Source: Acidimicrobiia bacterium
GTDB lineage: Bacteria; Actinomycetota; Acidimicrobiia; Acidimicrobiales; AC-14
Length of the DNA: 13,650 nt
Assembly: GCA_019243595.1 (NCBI GenBank)
Contig: JAFAUA010000086.1
Location: 1-13,650 of the forward strand
Direction: 5' to 3'
Translations under genes and position numbers: made by a program
The notes under the pieces: generated by a model
Told to the model about the DNA's origin: nothing
Database searches by the model: none
What the model saw: the letters and a program-made list of their open reading frames with translations, nothing else
Shown: positions 6,581-12,730 of the stretch, in pieces
Position numbering within the stretch: the first letter of the stretch is position 1
How the letters are laid out: each line of letters opens with the position of its first letter

Positions 6581-7339
6581 TCAGACGTCGACGCGACGCA
6601 GCGGGCGCTCCTCGGCGGGCGAGGGTGCGATGACCACACCGTCACCGCTGAAGCGCGGCATCACGCCGAGCACCGGTAGGCGCAGTCGCCGCTCGGCATC
6701 CATGTAGCCGCGGACCGTCACGTCGAGGTGGTCGGCGAGCAAGATGCCGCTGGCCATCAAGCCCAGGCCGAGGATGGCAGCGATCGTGATGTTCACGGCC
6801 AATGCCGTCGGGTCGGGCGTGCTCGGGAGACGGGCCCGCTCGAAGATGTACACGGGGAGGGCCGGCACCTGGCCCTCGGCCGGCGCCTGCGCGTTCGGCT
6901 CGAACTGCTGGACGGCGCCGGTGAAGGCGTCCGCCAGCCCGTTGGCCAGGCGCTCGGCGATGACCGGGCTCTTGTCCTTGACGTCGATGTAGAGAAGATT
7001 GGTCTGATCGCCGATCGTTGCCGTCGTGGCGCTTACGACGCTCGACGGCGACCGGGACAGGCCGGCTCGGTCGATGGCCTCGGAGGCGATCGGCTCGGTG
7101 GGGATCATCGCCGCGAATGTGTGCGCCAGACGGTCGAGAGCCGCGACCCGGTCGTAGGTGAGGTCGCGCGACTGGGGACCGGTGTCGATCGCCCGAGTCC
7201 CGATGTAGAGCGTGGCCCGCGCCGTGTACTGCGGCGTACGGGGCGTGAGCACGAACGCCAGTCCGCCGGCAACGACGACAGCGAGCACCAAGAGTCCGAT
7301 GTGGTCTCGCAGCAGTCGCAGGTAGGCGCGTAGTTGCAT
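6581..7339 (-). CDS. Wzz/capsular polysaccharide co-polymerase (chain-length determinant)
   Basis: The protein has 252 residues with the polysaccharide co-polymerase layout: a short cytoplasmic N-terminus (LRAYLRLLRDH), TM1 at about 13-32, an extracytoplasmic domain (35-178, starting YTARATLYIG), a proline motif before TM2 (RARLPSTPDPTA, 168-179), TM2 at about 181-203, and a cytoplasmic tail with LRLPVLGVMPRF (219-230), the segment that in this family precedes or contacts the kinase domain. In Gram-positive systems a separate kinase pairs with such an adaptor, and the tyrosine kinase gene lies directly upstream. The protein is thought to set polymer length and to activate the kinase. The start is ATG 7339, with the strong ribosome site GAGGAA five bases upstream, the best Shine-Dalgarno in this array. 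The gap to the polymerase is 14 bases. Confidence 0.88.
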   Translation of the reverse strand: MQLRAYLRLLRDHIGLLVLAVVVAGGLAFVLTPRTPQYTARATLYIGTRAIDTGPQSRDLTYDRVAALDRLAHTFAAMIPTEPIASEAIDRAGLSRSPSSVVSATTATIGDQTNLLYIDVKDKSPVIAERLANGLADAFTGAVQQFEPNAQAPAEGQVPALPVYIFERARLPSTPDPTALAVNITIAAILGLGLMASGILLADHLDVTVRGYMDAERRLRLPVLGVMPRFSGDGVVIAPSPAEERPLRRVDV

Positions 7340-7344
7340 CGGGA

Positions 7345-7350
7345 TTCCTC
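7345..7350 (-). promoter_or_regulatory. Ribosome binding site of the Wzz-like gene
   Basis: GAGGAA on the minus strand, five bases before ATG 7339. It contrasts with the kinase and other genes here, which have no recognisable Shine-Dalgarno, and suggests independent ribosome loading at the Wzz-like gene. Confidence 0.65.
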
Positions 7351-7365
7351 GGTCAGTGTAGGTCT

Positions 7366-7390
7366 CGGCGCGGGACCAGATTCAGCGCCG
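7366..7390 (-). promoter_or_regulatory. Inverted repeat between kinase and Wzz-like genes
   Basis: CGGCGC (7385-7390 read on the minus strand) and GCGCCG (7366-7371) can form a 6-bp all-GC stem with a 13-base loop, two bases after the kinase stop codon and ahead of the Wzz ribosome site. There is no U-tract. It could tune the kinase:Wzz ratio or protect the message, or be chance in GC-rich DNA. Confidence 0.25.
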
Positions 7391-7392
7391 GG

Positions 7393-8142
7393 CTACTCCC
7401 GCTCGGCTGCCGGCGGCTGAACGACGGCCGCCGACTCGTAGCCGTACCCCGCCTCATATCCGTAGCCGTACCCGTAGCCGTCGCCCCGCTCGGTGGACTT
7501 GTTGACGACGACCCCCAGGATGCGGGTCTGGTTGCGGGTCAGCTGCTCGGTTGCACGCTGGACGGCGGGAATCGACGTCTTGCGAGCCTCGACGACGAGG
7601 ACCGCCCCCGCCACCATGCGCCCGATGATCAACGTGTCGGCGACGGGGAGCACGGGCGGCGTGTCGATGAGGACGAGGTCGGCCTGTTCGGCGAGACCCT
7701 CGAGGAGCCGGACGGTGCGGTTGGTGCCGAGGAGCTCGGCCGGCTCGCTCACGCCCTTCCCGGTCGTGAGCACGTAGAGGCCGCGACCGGGGCCGGCGGC
7801 GCCGTCGAACTCGACGTACTGCAGGCAGTCGTTCAGCGACCGCCTGCCGAGCAACACGTCGGACACACCGACCTCGTTGGGGATCACCAGGGTGTTGTGG
7901 ACGCCGGGCTTGCGGAGGTCGAGATCGACGAGCACGACCCGCCGCCCGGCGCTGGCGAGGGCCCGCGCCAGGCCAACGACCGTCCACGTCTTGCCCTCGC
8001 CCGGGTAGGCGCTGGTGACGATCGCGATCGGCGGCTCGAGATTGACGAGCGCAACCTCGACGTTCGAGCGGAGGATCCGGAACGACTCGTCGATGTTGGC
8101 GTCGGTGACCGAACGACGGAGCGGTGAGAACCGCGGAGGCAC
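7393..8142 (-). CDS. Bacterial tyrosine kinase / CpsD-CapB family ATPase
   Basis: From GTG 8142 the protein has 249 residues. It has the BY-kinase motifs: Walker A SAYPGEGKTW (44-53), Walker A' VVLVDLDLRKP, Walker B LVLIDTPPVLPVADT, and the N-terminal ESFRILRSNVEVAL helix of this family. The C-terminus GYGYGYGYEAGYGYES carries six tyrosines (Y223, 225, 227, 229, 233, 235), the expected autophosphorylation cluster. Such kinases phosphorylate each other's tails and, with a Wzz-like partner, control polysaccharide polymerisation and export at the membrane. The partner gene follows after 53 bases. The open frame continues to 8925, but that part is antisense to the DUF4012 gene and reads as low-complexity charged sequence. 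GTG 8142 is the first start codon after it and gives a normal N-terminus. No Shine-Dalgarno precedes it, but TACACT lies six bases upstream, so the message may be leaderless. Confidence 0.9.
   Translation of the reverse strand: MPPRFSPLRRSVTDANIDESFRILRSNVEVALVNLEPPIAIVTSAYPGEGKTWTVVGLARALASAGRRVVLVDLDLRKPGVHNTLVIPNEVGVSDVLLGRRSLNDCLQYVEFDGAAGPGRGLYVLTTGKGVSEPAELLGTNRTVRLLEGLAEQADLVLIDTPPVLPVADTLIIGRMVAGAVLVVEARKTSIPAVQRATEQLTRNQTRILGVVVNKSTERGDGYGYGYGYEAGYGYESAAVVQPPAAERE
7438..7479 (-). repeat. Tyrosine-coding hexanucleotide repeats in the kinase tail
   Basis: Near-tandem 6-base units of the form GGN-TAY encode alternating Gly-Tyr, with one Glu-Ala interruption. The number of units sets the number of phosphorylatable tyrosines. 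Slippage by whole units would keep the frame. Confidence 0.6.
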
Positions 8143-8148
8143 AGGCGC

Positions 8149-8154
8149 AGTGTA
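8149..8154 (-). promoter_or_regulatory. -10 box for the tyrosine kinase array, probable leaderless start
   Basis: TACACT on the minus strand matches TANNNT and ends six bases before GTG 8142, placing the predicted transcription start on the start codon. No clear -35 is seen at 16-18 bases. The absence of any Shine-Dalgarno supports a leaderless message. Position inferred, not measured. Confidence 0.5.
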
Positions 8155-8163
8155 GATGCCGCA

Positions 8164-8191
8164 CCTCAAAACCCGAGCTGTACCTTTGGGG
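8164..8191. promoter_or_regulatory. Imperfect dyad in the divergent promoter region
   Basis: CCTCAAA (8164-8170) mirrors TTTGGGG (8185-8191) with one mismatch, around a central AGCT (8176-8179). It covers the -10 box of the DUF4012 gene and lies just upstream of that of the kinase, where an operator could control both directions. The arms are short, so chance is possible. Confidence 0.3.
8181..8186 (+). promoter_or_regulatory. -10 box for the DUF4012 gene, probable leaderless start
   Basis: TACCTT matches TANNNT and ends seven bases before GTG 8194. There is no Shine-Dalgarno between them and no clear -35. With the opposing TACACT box 27 bases away, this makes a compact back-to-back promoter pair. 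Confidence 0.5.
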
Positions 8192-8193
8192 CC

Positions 8194-10092
8194 GTGACCG
8201 TGGCCGCCCGCTCGCGATCGAGTTCCGGGCGACGGGGGAGCGGCCGGCGGGGGTCCTCGAGGCGACGACGGGCCCGCGGGCCGCGCTGGCTGGCCTTCAG
8301 CAGGCGGCGATGGTTCCTCGTGGCCGTGATCGTCCTTCCGGTGCTCATCGTCGTGGGCCTGGCCACGTGGGAGGTGCTCGACAGCGCCCGTCGCCTCAAC
8401 CGGGCCAAGTCGGCGCTGCTGCAGGCGAGCGCCGAGGTTGAGGCCGGCCAGCTGGCCGCCGCCCGTCAGCACCTGGCCGAGGGCGACGCCGACATCGTCA
8501 CCGCCCGCAAGACGCTCGACGCCAGCCCTGAGGTGCAGCTCGTCGGGCTCATCCCGGTCGTGCACCAGAACTTCGCCGCCGTGCGCCGTTCGGTGAACCT
8601 GGCATTCCAGCTCTCCGACGCCGGCCTGGAGATGCTTGACACGGCCAAGCCGCTCGAGGGGCCGAACGGCAAGATCCAGCTGTCGATGAAGTCGGGCGTC
8701 GTCCCGCTCGACACGATGAAGAGCCTGCGCGACGAGCTCAAGCAGCTGCTGCTCGTGCTCCCCGGTCCTGGCGAGGCGCCGAAGAACCGCTTCGTCTTCG
8801 GTCCGATCGCGTCGACGCAGAACAAGCTCTACGCCGAGGCGGCGAAGCGTCGGGCCCAGTTCGTGCCGATCGCCAGCACGCTCGACCTGCTCACCGACAT
8901 GGCCGGCGCGACCGGTCCGCGTCACTACCTGATCGCGGCCGCCAACGCCGCCGAGATGCGCGGCACCGGAGGGATGATCCTGTCCTACGGGTCACTGAGC
9001 TCCGCGGGCGGAAAGTTCACGCTCGGCAAGTTCGGCCAGATCGACGAGCTTGCTCTCACGTCGGCGGCCCCCGTCGCCTCGCCCCCGGACTACGTCAAGA
9101 ACTTCAGCATCTTCTCCCCGACGCTGTTCTGGCGGAACTCCAACCTGGGCGCGGACTTCTCCGCCGCCGCGCCCGTGATGGAAGCGATGTACCAGAAGGC
9201 GACTGGCCAGCCCGTCGACGGCGTCATTGAGGTCGACTCCATGGCGCTGTCGGAGCTGCTGGCCATCACGGGACCGGTGACCGTGCCCGACGTCGGGGTG
9301 GTGACGGCCGACAACGTCGTCGACGTCACCCTCAACCGGGCCTACGCCGAGTTTCCCGACCGGGCATCGCGCAAGGAGTACATGGGCCAGGTCGCGGAAG
9401 CGGCCTTCAACAAGCTGCTCACCGGTTCGTTCGGTGACCTGCGCGCCCTCGGCACCAATGTCAACAAGGCCGTGCACCAGCGCAACGTGCAGTTTCATGC
9501 GACCACCGACGCTCCCGAGCGCGCCTCCCAGCAGCTCGGTCTCGCCGGGCTACCGCCCGCGGCGCCGGACTCGGCGCAGTTGACCGTGCAGAACCTCACC
9601 GGCAACAAGGTCGACTACTACCTCGACACCGGGCTGCGCCTGACCGGCGACCGCAAGCGCGGCCAGCTCGGTCACGTCAAAGCCCAGATCACGGTGACCA
9701 ACACGTCGCCCGCCCATCCGAGCCAGCCCGCCATCTTCGGACCGTTCCTGCCCCGGTTCCAGGCCGGGGAGTACGAGGCGCTGGTCAGCCTCTACGTGCC
9801 CGCGGGCGCCACCCTCCGCAAGAGCGCGGGCCTCGACGAACCGGCGTCGCTGACGATGAGCGGCGAGAACGGCAGGACGGTGGTGACGTTCCGATCGTCG
9901 GTGACGGCCGCTTCGTCGCGTGTGTTCACGCTCGACTTCGAGCTGCCACCGCCGCCACCCGGCGCCTACACCATCGAGCTGACACCGGTGCCGCGGGTGC
10001 GGCCGACGACGTACGCCGTCGATCTCGACACCAGCCGGGGCCGGCTGACCCAGACGGGCTCCCTGCTGGTGTCGACGGTTCTTACGAAGTAG
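8194..10092 (+). CDS. DUF4012 family membrane-anchored protein
   Basis: The protein has 632 residues. The N-terminus is a very basic Arg/Ser-rich cytoplasmic stretch (about 5-39), followed by a single transmembrane helix at about 40-59 and a large extracytoplasmic part. A helical, alanine-rich segment (64-150) leads into the DUF4012 core, recognised by HYLIAAANAAEMRGTGGMILSYG split over 244-266, FWRNSNLGADF (312-322) and VDGVIEVDSMALSELLAITGPV (341-362). The C-terminal 150 residues look beta-rich, with a PPPPPG turn near 585-590. The family has no established biochemical function but recurs beside cell-surface polysaccharide genes, as here. A role in glycan attachment or export is inference. 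The start GTG 8194 follows a TACCTT box; GTG 8200 is an alternative. The gene is divergent from the tyrosine kinase and its stop overlaps the cytidylyltransferase gene tail to tail by 11 bases. Confidence 0.85.
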   Translation: MTVAARSRSSSGRRGSGRRGSSRRRRARGPRWLAFSRRRWFLVAVIVLPVLIVVGLATWEVLDSARRLNRAKSALLQASAEVEAGQLAAARQHLAEGDADIVTARKTLDASPEVQLVGLIPVVHQNFAAVRRSVNLAFQLSDAGLEMLDTAKPLEGPNGKIQLSMKSGVVPLDTMKSLRDELKQLLLVLPGPGEAPKNRFVFGPIASTQNKLYAEAAKRRAQFVPIASTLDLLTDMAGATGPRHYLIAAANAAEMRGTGGMILSYGSLSSAGGKFTLGKFGQIDELALTSAAPVASPPDYVKNFSIFSPTLFWRNSNLGADFSAAAPVMEAMYQKATGQPVDGVIEVDSMALSELLAITGPVTVPDVGVVTADNVVDVTLNRAYAEFPDRASRKEYMGQVAEAAFNKLLTGSFGDLRALGTNVNKAVHQRNVQFHATTDAPERASQQLGLAGLPPAAPDSAQLTVQNLTGNKVDYYLDTGLRLTGDRKRGQLGHVKAQITVTNTSPAHPSQPAIFGPFLPRFQAGEYEALVSLYVPAGATLRKSAGLDEPASLTMSGENGRTVVTFRSSVTAASSRVFTLDFELPPPPPGAYTIELTPVPRVRPTTYAVDLDTSRGRLTQTGSLLVSTVLTK

Positions 10093-10780
10093 AGCGGCGC
10101 CAGGGCGGGCCGGCGTCGCCCGCCAGGCGCGTCAGGTCGAGGGCGTCCTTGTAGGTGTCCATCGACTTCCAGAAGCCCGAGTGCTCGTAGGCGTACAGCG
10201 CCCCCGCCATGCCGAGGGCCGGCAGCACGTCGCGCTCGAGGTCCTCACCCGCCCAGTGGTCGAATGCCTGCTGGTCGAAGACGAAGAAGCCCCCGTTGAT
10301 CCAGCGATCGGCGAGCAACGGCTTCTCCACGAAGCGGTGCACCTGGCCGCCGCGGTCGAATTCGATCGTGCCGTACTGGGACGGCAACGGCACCGTCGTC
10401 AACGTCGCCGCCCCGGCGTGGCCCCGGTGGAACTGCAGCAGCTGCCCGAGGTCGATGTCGGCCAGGCCGTCGGCGTAGGTCGCGAAGAACGGGTCGGAGA
10501 GGCGGTCTCGACAGCGGAAGACGCGGCCGCCGGTGTTCGTGTCCTCGCCTGTGTCGACGACGTCGACGTCCCAGTCGGGCAGTGTCGCCGCGAACTCGCG
10601 GATCAGCTCGCACTTGAACCCGGCGGCGAGCACGAACTCGGTGAAGCCCTGGTCGGCATAGAGCTCCATGACGTGGCGCAGGACGGGCCGGCCGGCAACC
10701 TCGAGAAGCGGCTTGGGAACCTCGACGGTGTGCGGATAGGCGCGCGTGCCCTTCCCGCCGCACAGGATGAGCGTCTTCAC
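10082..10780 (-). CDS. Glucose-1-phosphate cytidylyltransferase-like sugar nucleotidyltransferase
   Basis: The protein has 232 residues in a single nucleotidyltransferase domain. Landmarks are the nucleotide loop LILCGGKGTR (4-13), the KP pair at 23-24, DTGEDTNTGGR (76-86), YADGLADID (102-110) with the metal-binding Asp104, VEKP (151-154), WINGGFFVF (160-168) and HSGFWKSMDT (200-209). The TGGR segment and the WINGGFFVF/FW..MDT pattern are those of RfbF, which makes CDP-glucose from CTP and glucose 1-phosphate. The substrate is inferred from these motifs; another NDP-sugar is possible. It is slightly shorter than typical RfbF (about 255). The start is GTG 10780, which overlaps the epimerase stop by four bases (GTGA), so the two are probably translated together. 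Its TAA lies inside the last codons of the opposing DUF4012 gene, leaving no room for a terminator. Confidence 0.85.
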   Translation of the reverse strand: MKTLILCGGKGTRAYPHTVEVPKPLLEVAGRPVLRHVMELYADQGFTEFVLAAGFKCELIREFAATLPDWDVDVVDTGEDTNTGGRVFRCRDRLSDPFFATYADGLADIDLGQLLQFHRGHAGAATLTTVPLPSQYGTIEFDRGGQVHRFVEKPLLADRWINGGFFVFDQQAFDHWAGEDLERDVLPALGMAGALYAYEHSGFWKSMDTYKDALDLTRLAGDAGPPWRRSTS

Positions 10781-11754
10781 ACGATGAACGGCGAGTCCGC
10801 CCGGGACAGCTCGTGCTCGTACCAGGCGATGGTCTTGGCCAGGCCGTCCTTCAGCGAGTGGGAGGGCTTCCAGCCCAAGCGCTCACGGGCCTTGGTGCTG
10901 TCGGAGTACATGCGCCAGATCTCGCCGGGGCGGTCGGGTAGAGCACCGAACTCCGCCGTGATCGGGTTGCCCATCAGGTCGAGGATCTGCGTCGCCAGAT
11001 CCTTCATCGAGATCTCTTCGCCGTTGCCGAGGTTGATGACCTCGCCCTCGACACCCGGCGCGGTGGCCGCCAACAAGAAGCCGTCGACCAGGTCCTCGAC
11101 GAAGTTGAACTCACGCGTCTGGCGGCCCTGGGTCATCTTCAGCTCCTGGCCCCGCAGGGCCCGGACGATGATCTCGGGGATGATGCGGTCGGGACTCTGC
11201 GCGGGGCCGTAGGCGTTGAACGGGCGCAGCATCACCACCGGCCAGCCGTGGGCGTTGTGCAGGATCTTGCAGTACATCTCCGCCGTGTACTTGCTGACCG
11301 AGTAGGGCGACGACGGGTTGACAGCTGCGTCCTCCCGGAAGGGCACCTCGATGCCGCCGTAGATCTCGCTGGTCCCGGTCGACACGAAGCGGTCGTACTG
11401 CTGGGGCGCCAGGGCTTGGAGCAGGTTGACGGTGCCCTCGATGTTGGTCTGGACGCACTCCTCGATGCGGTTCCACGACTTGCCGACGTGGGTGTAGGCG
11501 CCCAGGTGAAACACGAGCGACGGCTCGGTGCGCGCAACCAGCTTCTCCATCGCATCGCGGTCGGTGAGGCTGGCTTCGTGCACGGTGATCCGACCCTGGA
11601 GGTCGACAAGGCGCACGGGGTACACCGACGAGACGCTGCTCGTCAGCACGTGCACCTCGGCACCCTCGTTGACCAGCCGTCTGGTGAGGTGCGAGCCGAT
11701 GAAGCCGGTCGCGCCGGTCACCAGCACTCGCTTGTCCTGGAATGTCGGAGGCAC
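10777..11754 (-). CDS. NAD-dependent epimerase/dehydratase (extended SDR) acting on a nucleotide sugar
   Basis: The protein has 325 residues. Cofactor motif GATGFIG (14-20), the HLGAYTHVGKSW segment (83-94), an STGTSEIYG active-site strand (125-133), the catalytic YxxxK at Y151-K155 (SPYSVSKYTAE), and substrate-side motifs LRPFNAYGP (176-184) and REFNFVEDLVDG mark an extended short-chain dehydrogenase such as a UDP/GDP/CDP-sugar 4-epimerase or 4,6-dehydratase. The adjacent RfbF-like gene suggests a CDP-hexose, but the N-terminus (GATGFIGSH) differs from classical CDP-glucose 4,6-dehydratase, so the product sugar is open. The start is GTG 11754. There is no Shine-Dalgarno, and TAGAGT ends seven bases upstream, so it may have its own leaderless promoter despite the GT8 gene lying only 18 bases before it. 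It shares a four-base overlap with the cytidylyltransferase. Confidence 0.85.
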   Translation of the reverse strand: MPPTFQDKRVLVTGATGFIGSHLTRRLVNEGAEVHVLTSSVSSVYPVRLVDLQGRITVHEASLTDRDAMEKLVARTEPSLVFHLGAYTHVGKSWNRIEECVQTNIEGTVNLLQALAPQQYDRFVSTGTSEIYGGIEVPFREDAAVNPSSPYSVSKYTAEMYCKILHNAHGWPVVMLRPFNAYGPAQSPDRIIPEIIVRALRGQELKMTQGRQTREFNFVEDLVDGFLLAATAPGVEGEVINLGNGEEISMKDLATQILDLMGNPITAEFGALPDRPGEIWRMYSDSTKARERLGWKPSHSLKDGLAKTIAWYEHELSRADSPFIV

Positions 11755-11761
11755 GGCGGAG

Positions 11762-11767
11762 ACTCTA
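11762..11767 (-). promoter_or_regulatory. -10 box before the epimerase gene, probable leaderless start
   Basis: TAGAGT on the minus strand lies in the 18-base gap after the GT8 stop and ends seven bases before GTG 11754. No ribosome site is present. It would allow the epimerase-cytidylyltransferase pair to be expressed apart from the GT8 gene. Confidence 0.45.
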
Positions 11768-11772
11768 GGTTC

Positions 11773-12729
11773 TCAGCGAACGCGCGAACGCCGCTTACGC
11801 CACTGCGCGAATTGCCAGTACACGCGGAGGCGCGTGCGCTCGGGCAGATACCGCAGCGCCGACGTCACCAGCCCGTGGTCCTCGGGCCGCGTGCCCGCCC
11901 ACGGCGTGCGCGCCATCGTCGCCCACCACTCGCTCCGACGGGGATGGGTGTTGAGCGCGTGCCAGGGCTTGGACACTCCCGGGCCCTCGAAGTGGACGAT
12001 GGCGGGCGACGCCAGTGCCTCGGTCACCTGTTCGGCGCCGTAGATGTCGGCGGCGATGTCGGGGTCGGTCCACAACGTGTACTGCGCGTTCCAGCGGGGA
12101 TGCATGGCCACCCAGCTGTCGCCGAGGGTGAGGTTGAGGGTGTCCTGGTCGGCGAAGTCGATCTCGTCGGCGCGGCGCGTGGCCACCTCGAAAAGCTTCG
12201 AGGTGATGTCCCCTCGGCGCCACTTGTCGAGGTCGAGCAGTAGCACGCCGCTGTTGAGGTACCTCCGGTGGTCGGGGATCCCCAGCGACGCCAAACGGGG
12301 TCGGTCCTCAGGGCGAACGACGTTGGCGATGGCGCCCAGCGGCGAGTCGCCGAGGTCCGTGTCGAACAGCGGCGCGACCGACTCCTCGACGAGCAGGTCG
12401 GAGTCCAGGTACAGGGCCCGCTCGACGTCGGGCAACAGCTCGGGAAGGAGGTAGTAGAGGAACACGACGGGCCGGTACTGCTCGTTGACCGGCAGGCGGC
12501 CGAGGCCGTCTCTGTCGATCCCGTGCACCTGGAGCTCGGCGCCGGCGGCCGTGACCATGGCGCGCACCTCCTCGACACGGGGATGGTCGGTGAGGGCGCC
12601 GTCGTGCAGGAGGTGCACGACGGTGTTGGCGGGTGCGTGGTCGAGGCACGAACGCATGGCGACCGAGCAGTAGGGCAGGAACTCGGCGCTGCTGGCGAAG
12701 GCCACGTGGACGGCGTCGGAGGTCGGCAT
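11773..12729 (-). CDS. Family 8 (GT8) glycosyltransferase
   Basis: The protein has 318 residues. A GT-A fold of family 8 is indicated by the N-terminal VAFASSAEFLPYCSVAM strand-helix, the metal-binding DxD in ALYLDSDLLV (105-114; D109, D111), YLNSGVLLLDLDKWR (157-171), DQDTLNL (195-201), MHPRWNAQY (209-217) and IVHFEGPGVSKPWH (244-257). Family 8 retaining transferases of the RfaJ/LgtC type add galactose or glucose from a UDP-sugar to surface glycans; the exact donor and acceptor cannot be read here. The tail from 291 is basic (RTRLRVYWQFAQWRKRRSR) and may sit on the membrane surface. The start is ATG 12729, one base after the esterase stop (TGACATG), which indicates co-transcription and probably coupled translation. 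No strong Shine-Dalgarno is visible. Confidence 0.9.
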   Translation of the reverse strand: MPTSDAVHVAFASSAEFLPYCSVAMRSCLDHAPANTVVHLLHDGALTDHPRVEEVRAMVTAAGAELQVHGIDRDGLGRLPVNEQYRPVVFLYYLLPELLPDVERALYLDSDLLVEESVAPLFDTDLGDSPLGAIANVVRPEDRPRLASLGIPDHRRYLNSGVLLLDLDKWRRGDITSKLFEVATRRADEIDFADQDTLNLTLGDSWVAMHPRWNAQYTLWTDPDIAADIYGAEQVTEALASPAIVHFEGPGVSKPWHALNTHPRRSEWWATMARTPWAGTRPEDHGLVTSALRYLPERTRLRVYWQFAQWRKRRSRVR

Positions 12730-12730
12730 G

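Noticed and set aside
7355..7360. A second TACACT box before the Wzz-like gene on the minus strand
   Set aside because: A start about seven bases downstream would fall inside the GAGGAA ribosome site and cut it, so it does not fit as a promoter for that gene.
8143..8925. N-terminal extension of the tyrosine kinase frame to 510 residues
   Set aside because: The extra 261 residues are antisense to DUF4012 and low-complexity. The BY-kinase N-terminus begins normally at GTG 8142.
10181..11212. 343-codon frame on the plus strand
   Set aside because: It spans the antisense of the cytidylyltransferase and epimerase genes and has no coherent domain.
11248..12243. 331-codon frame on the plus strand
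   Set aside because: It is antisense to both the epimerase and the GT8 gene, which have clear active-site motifs.
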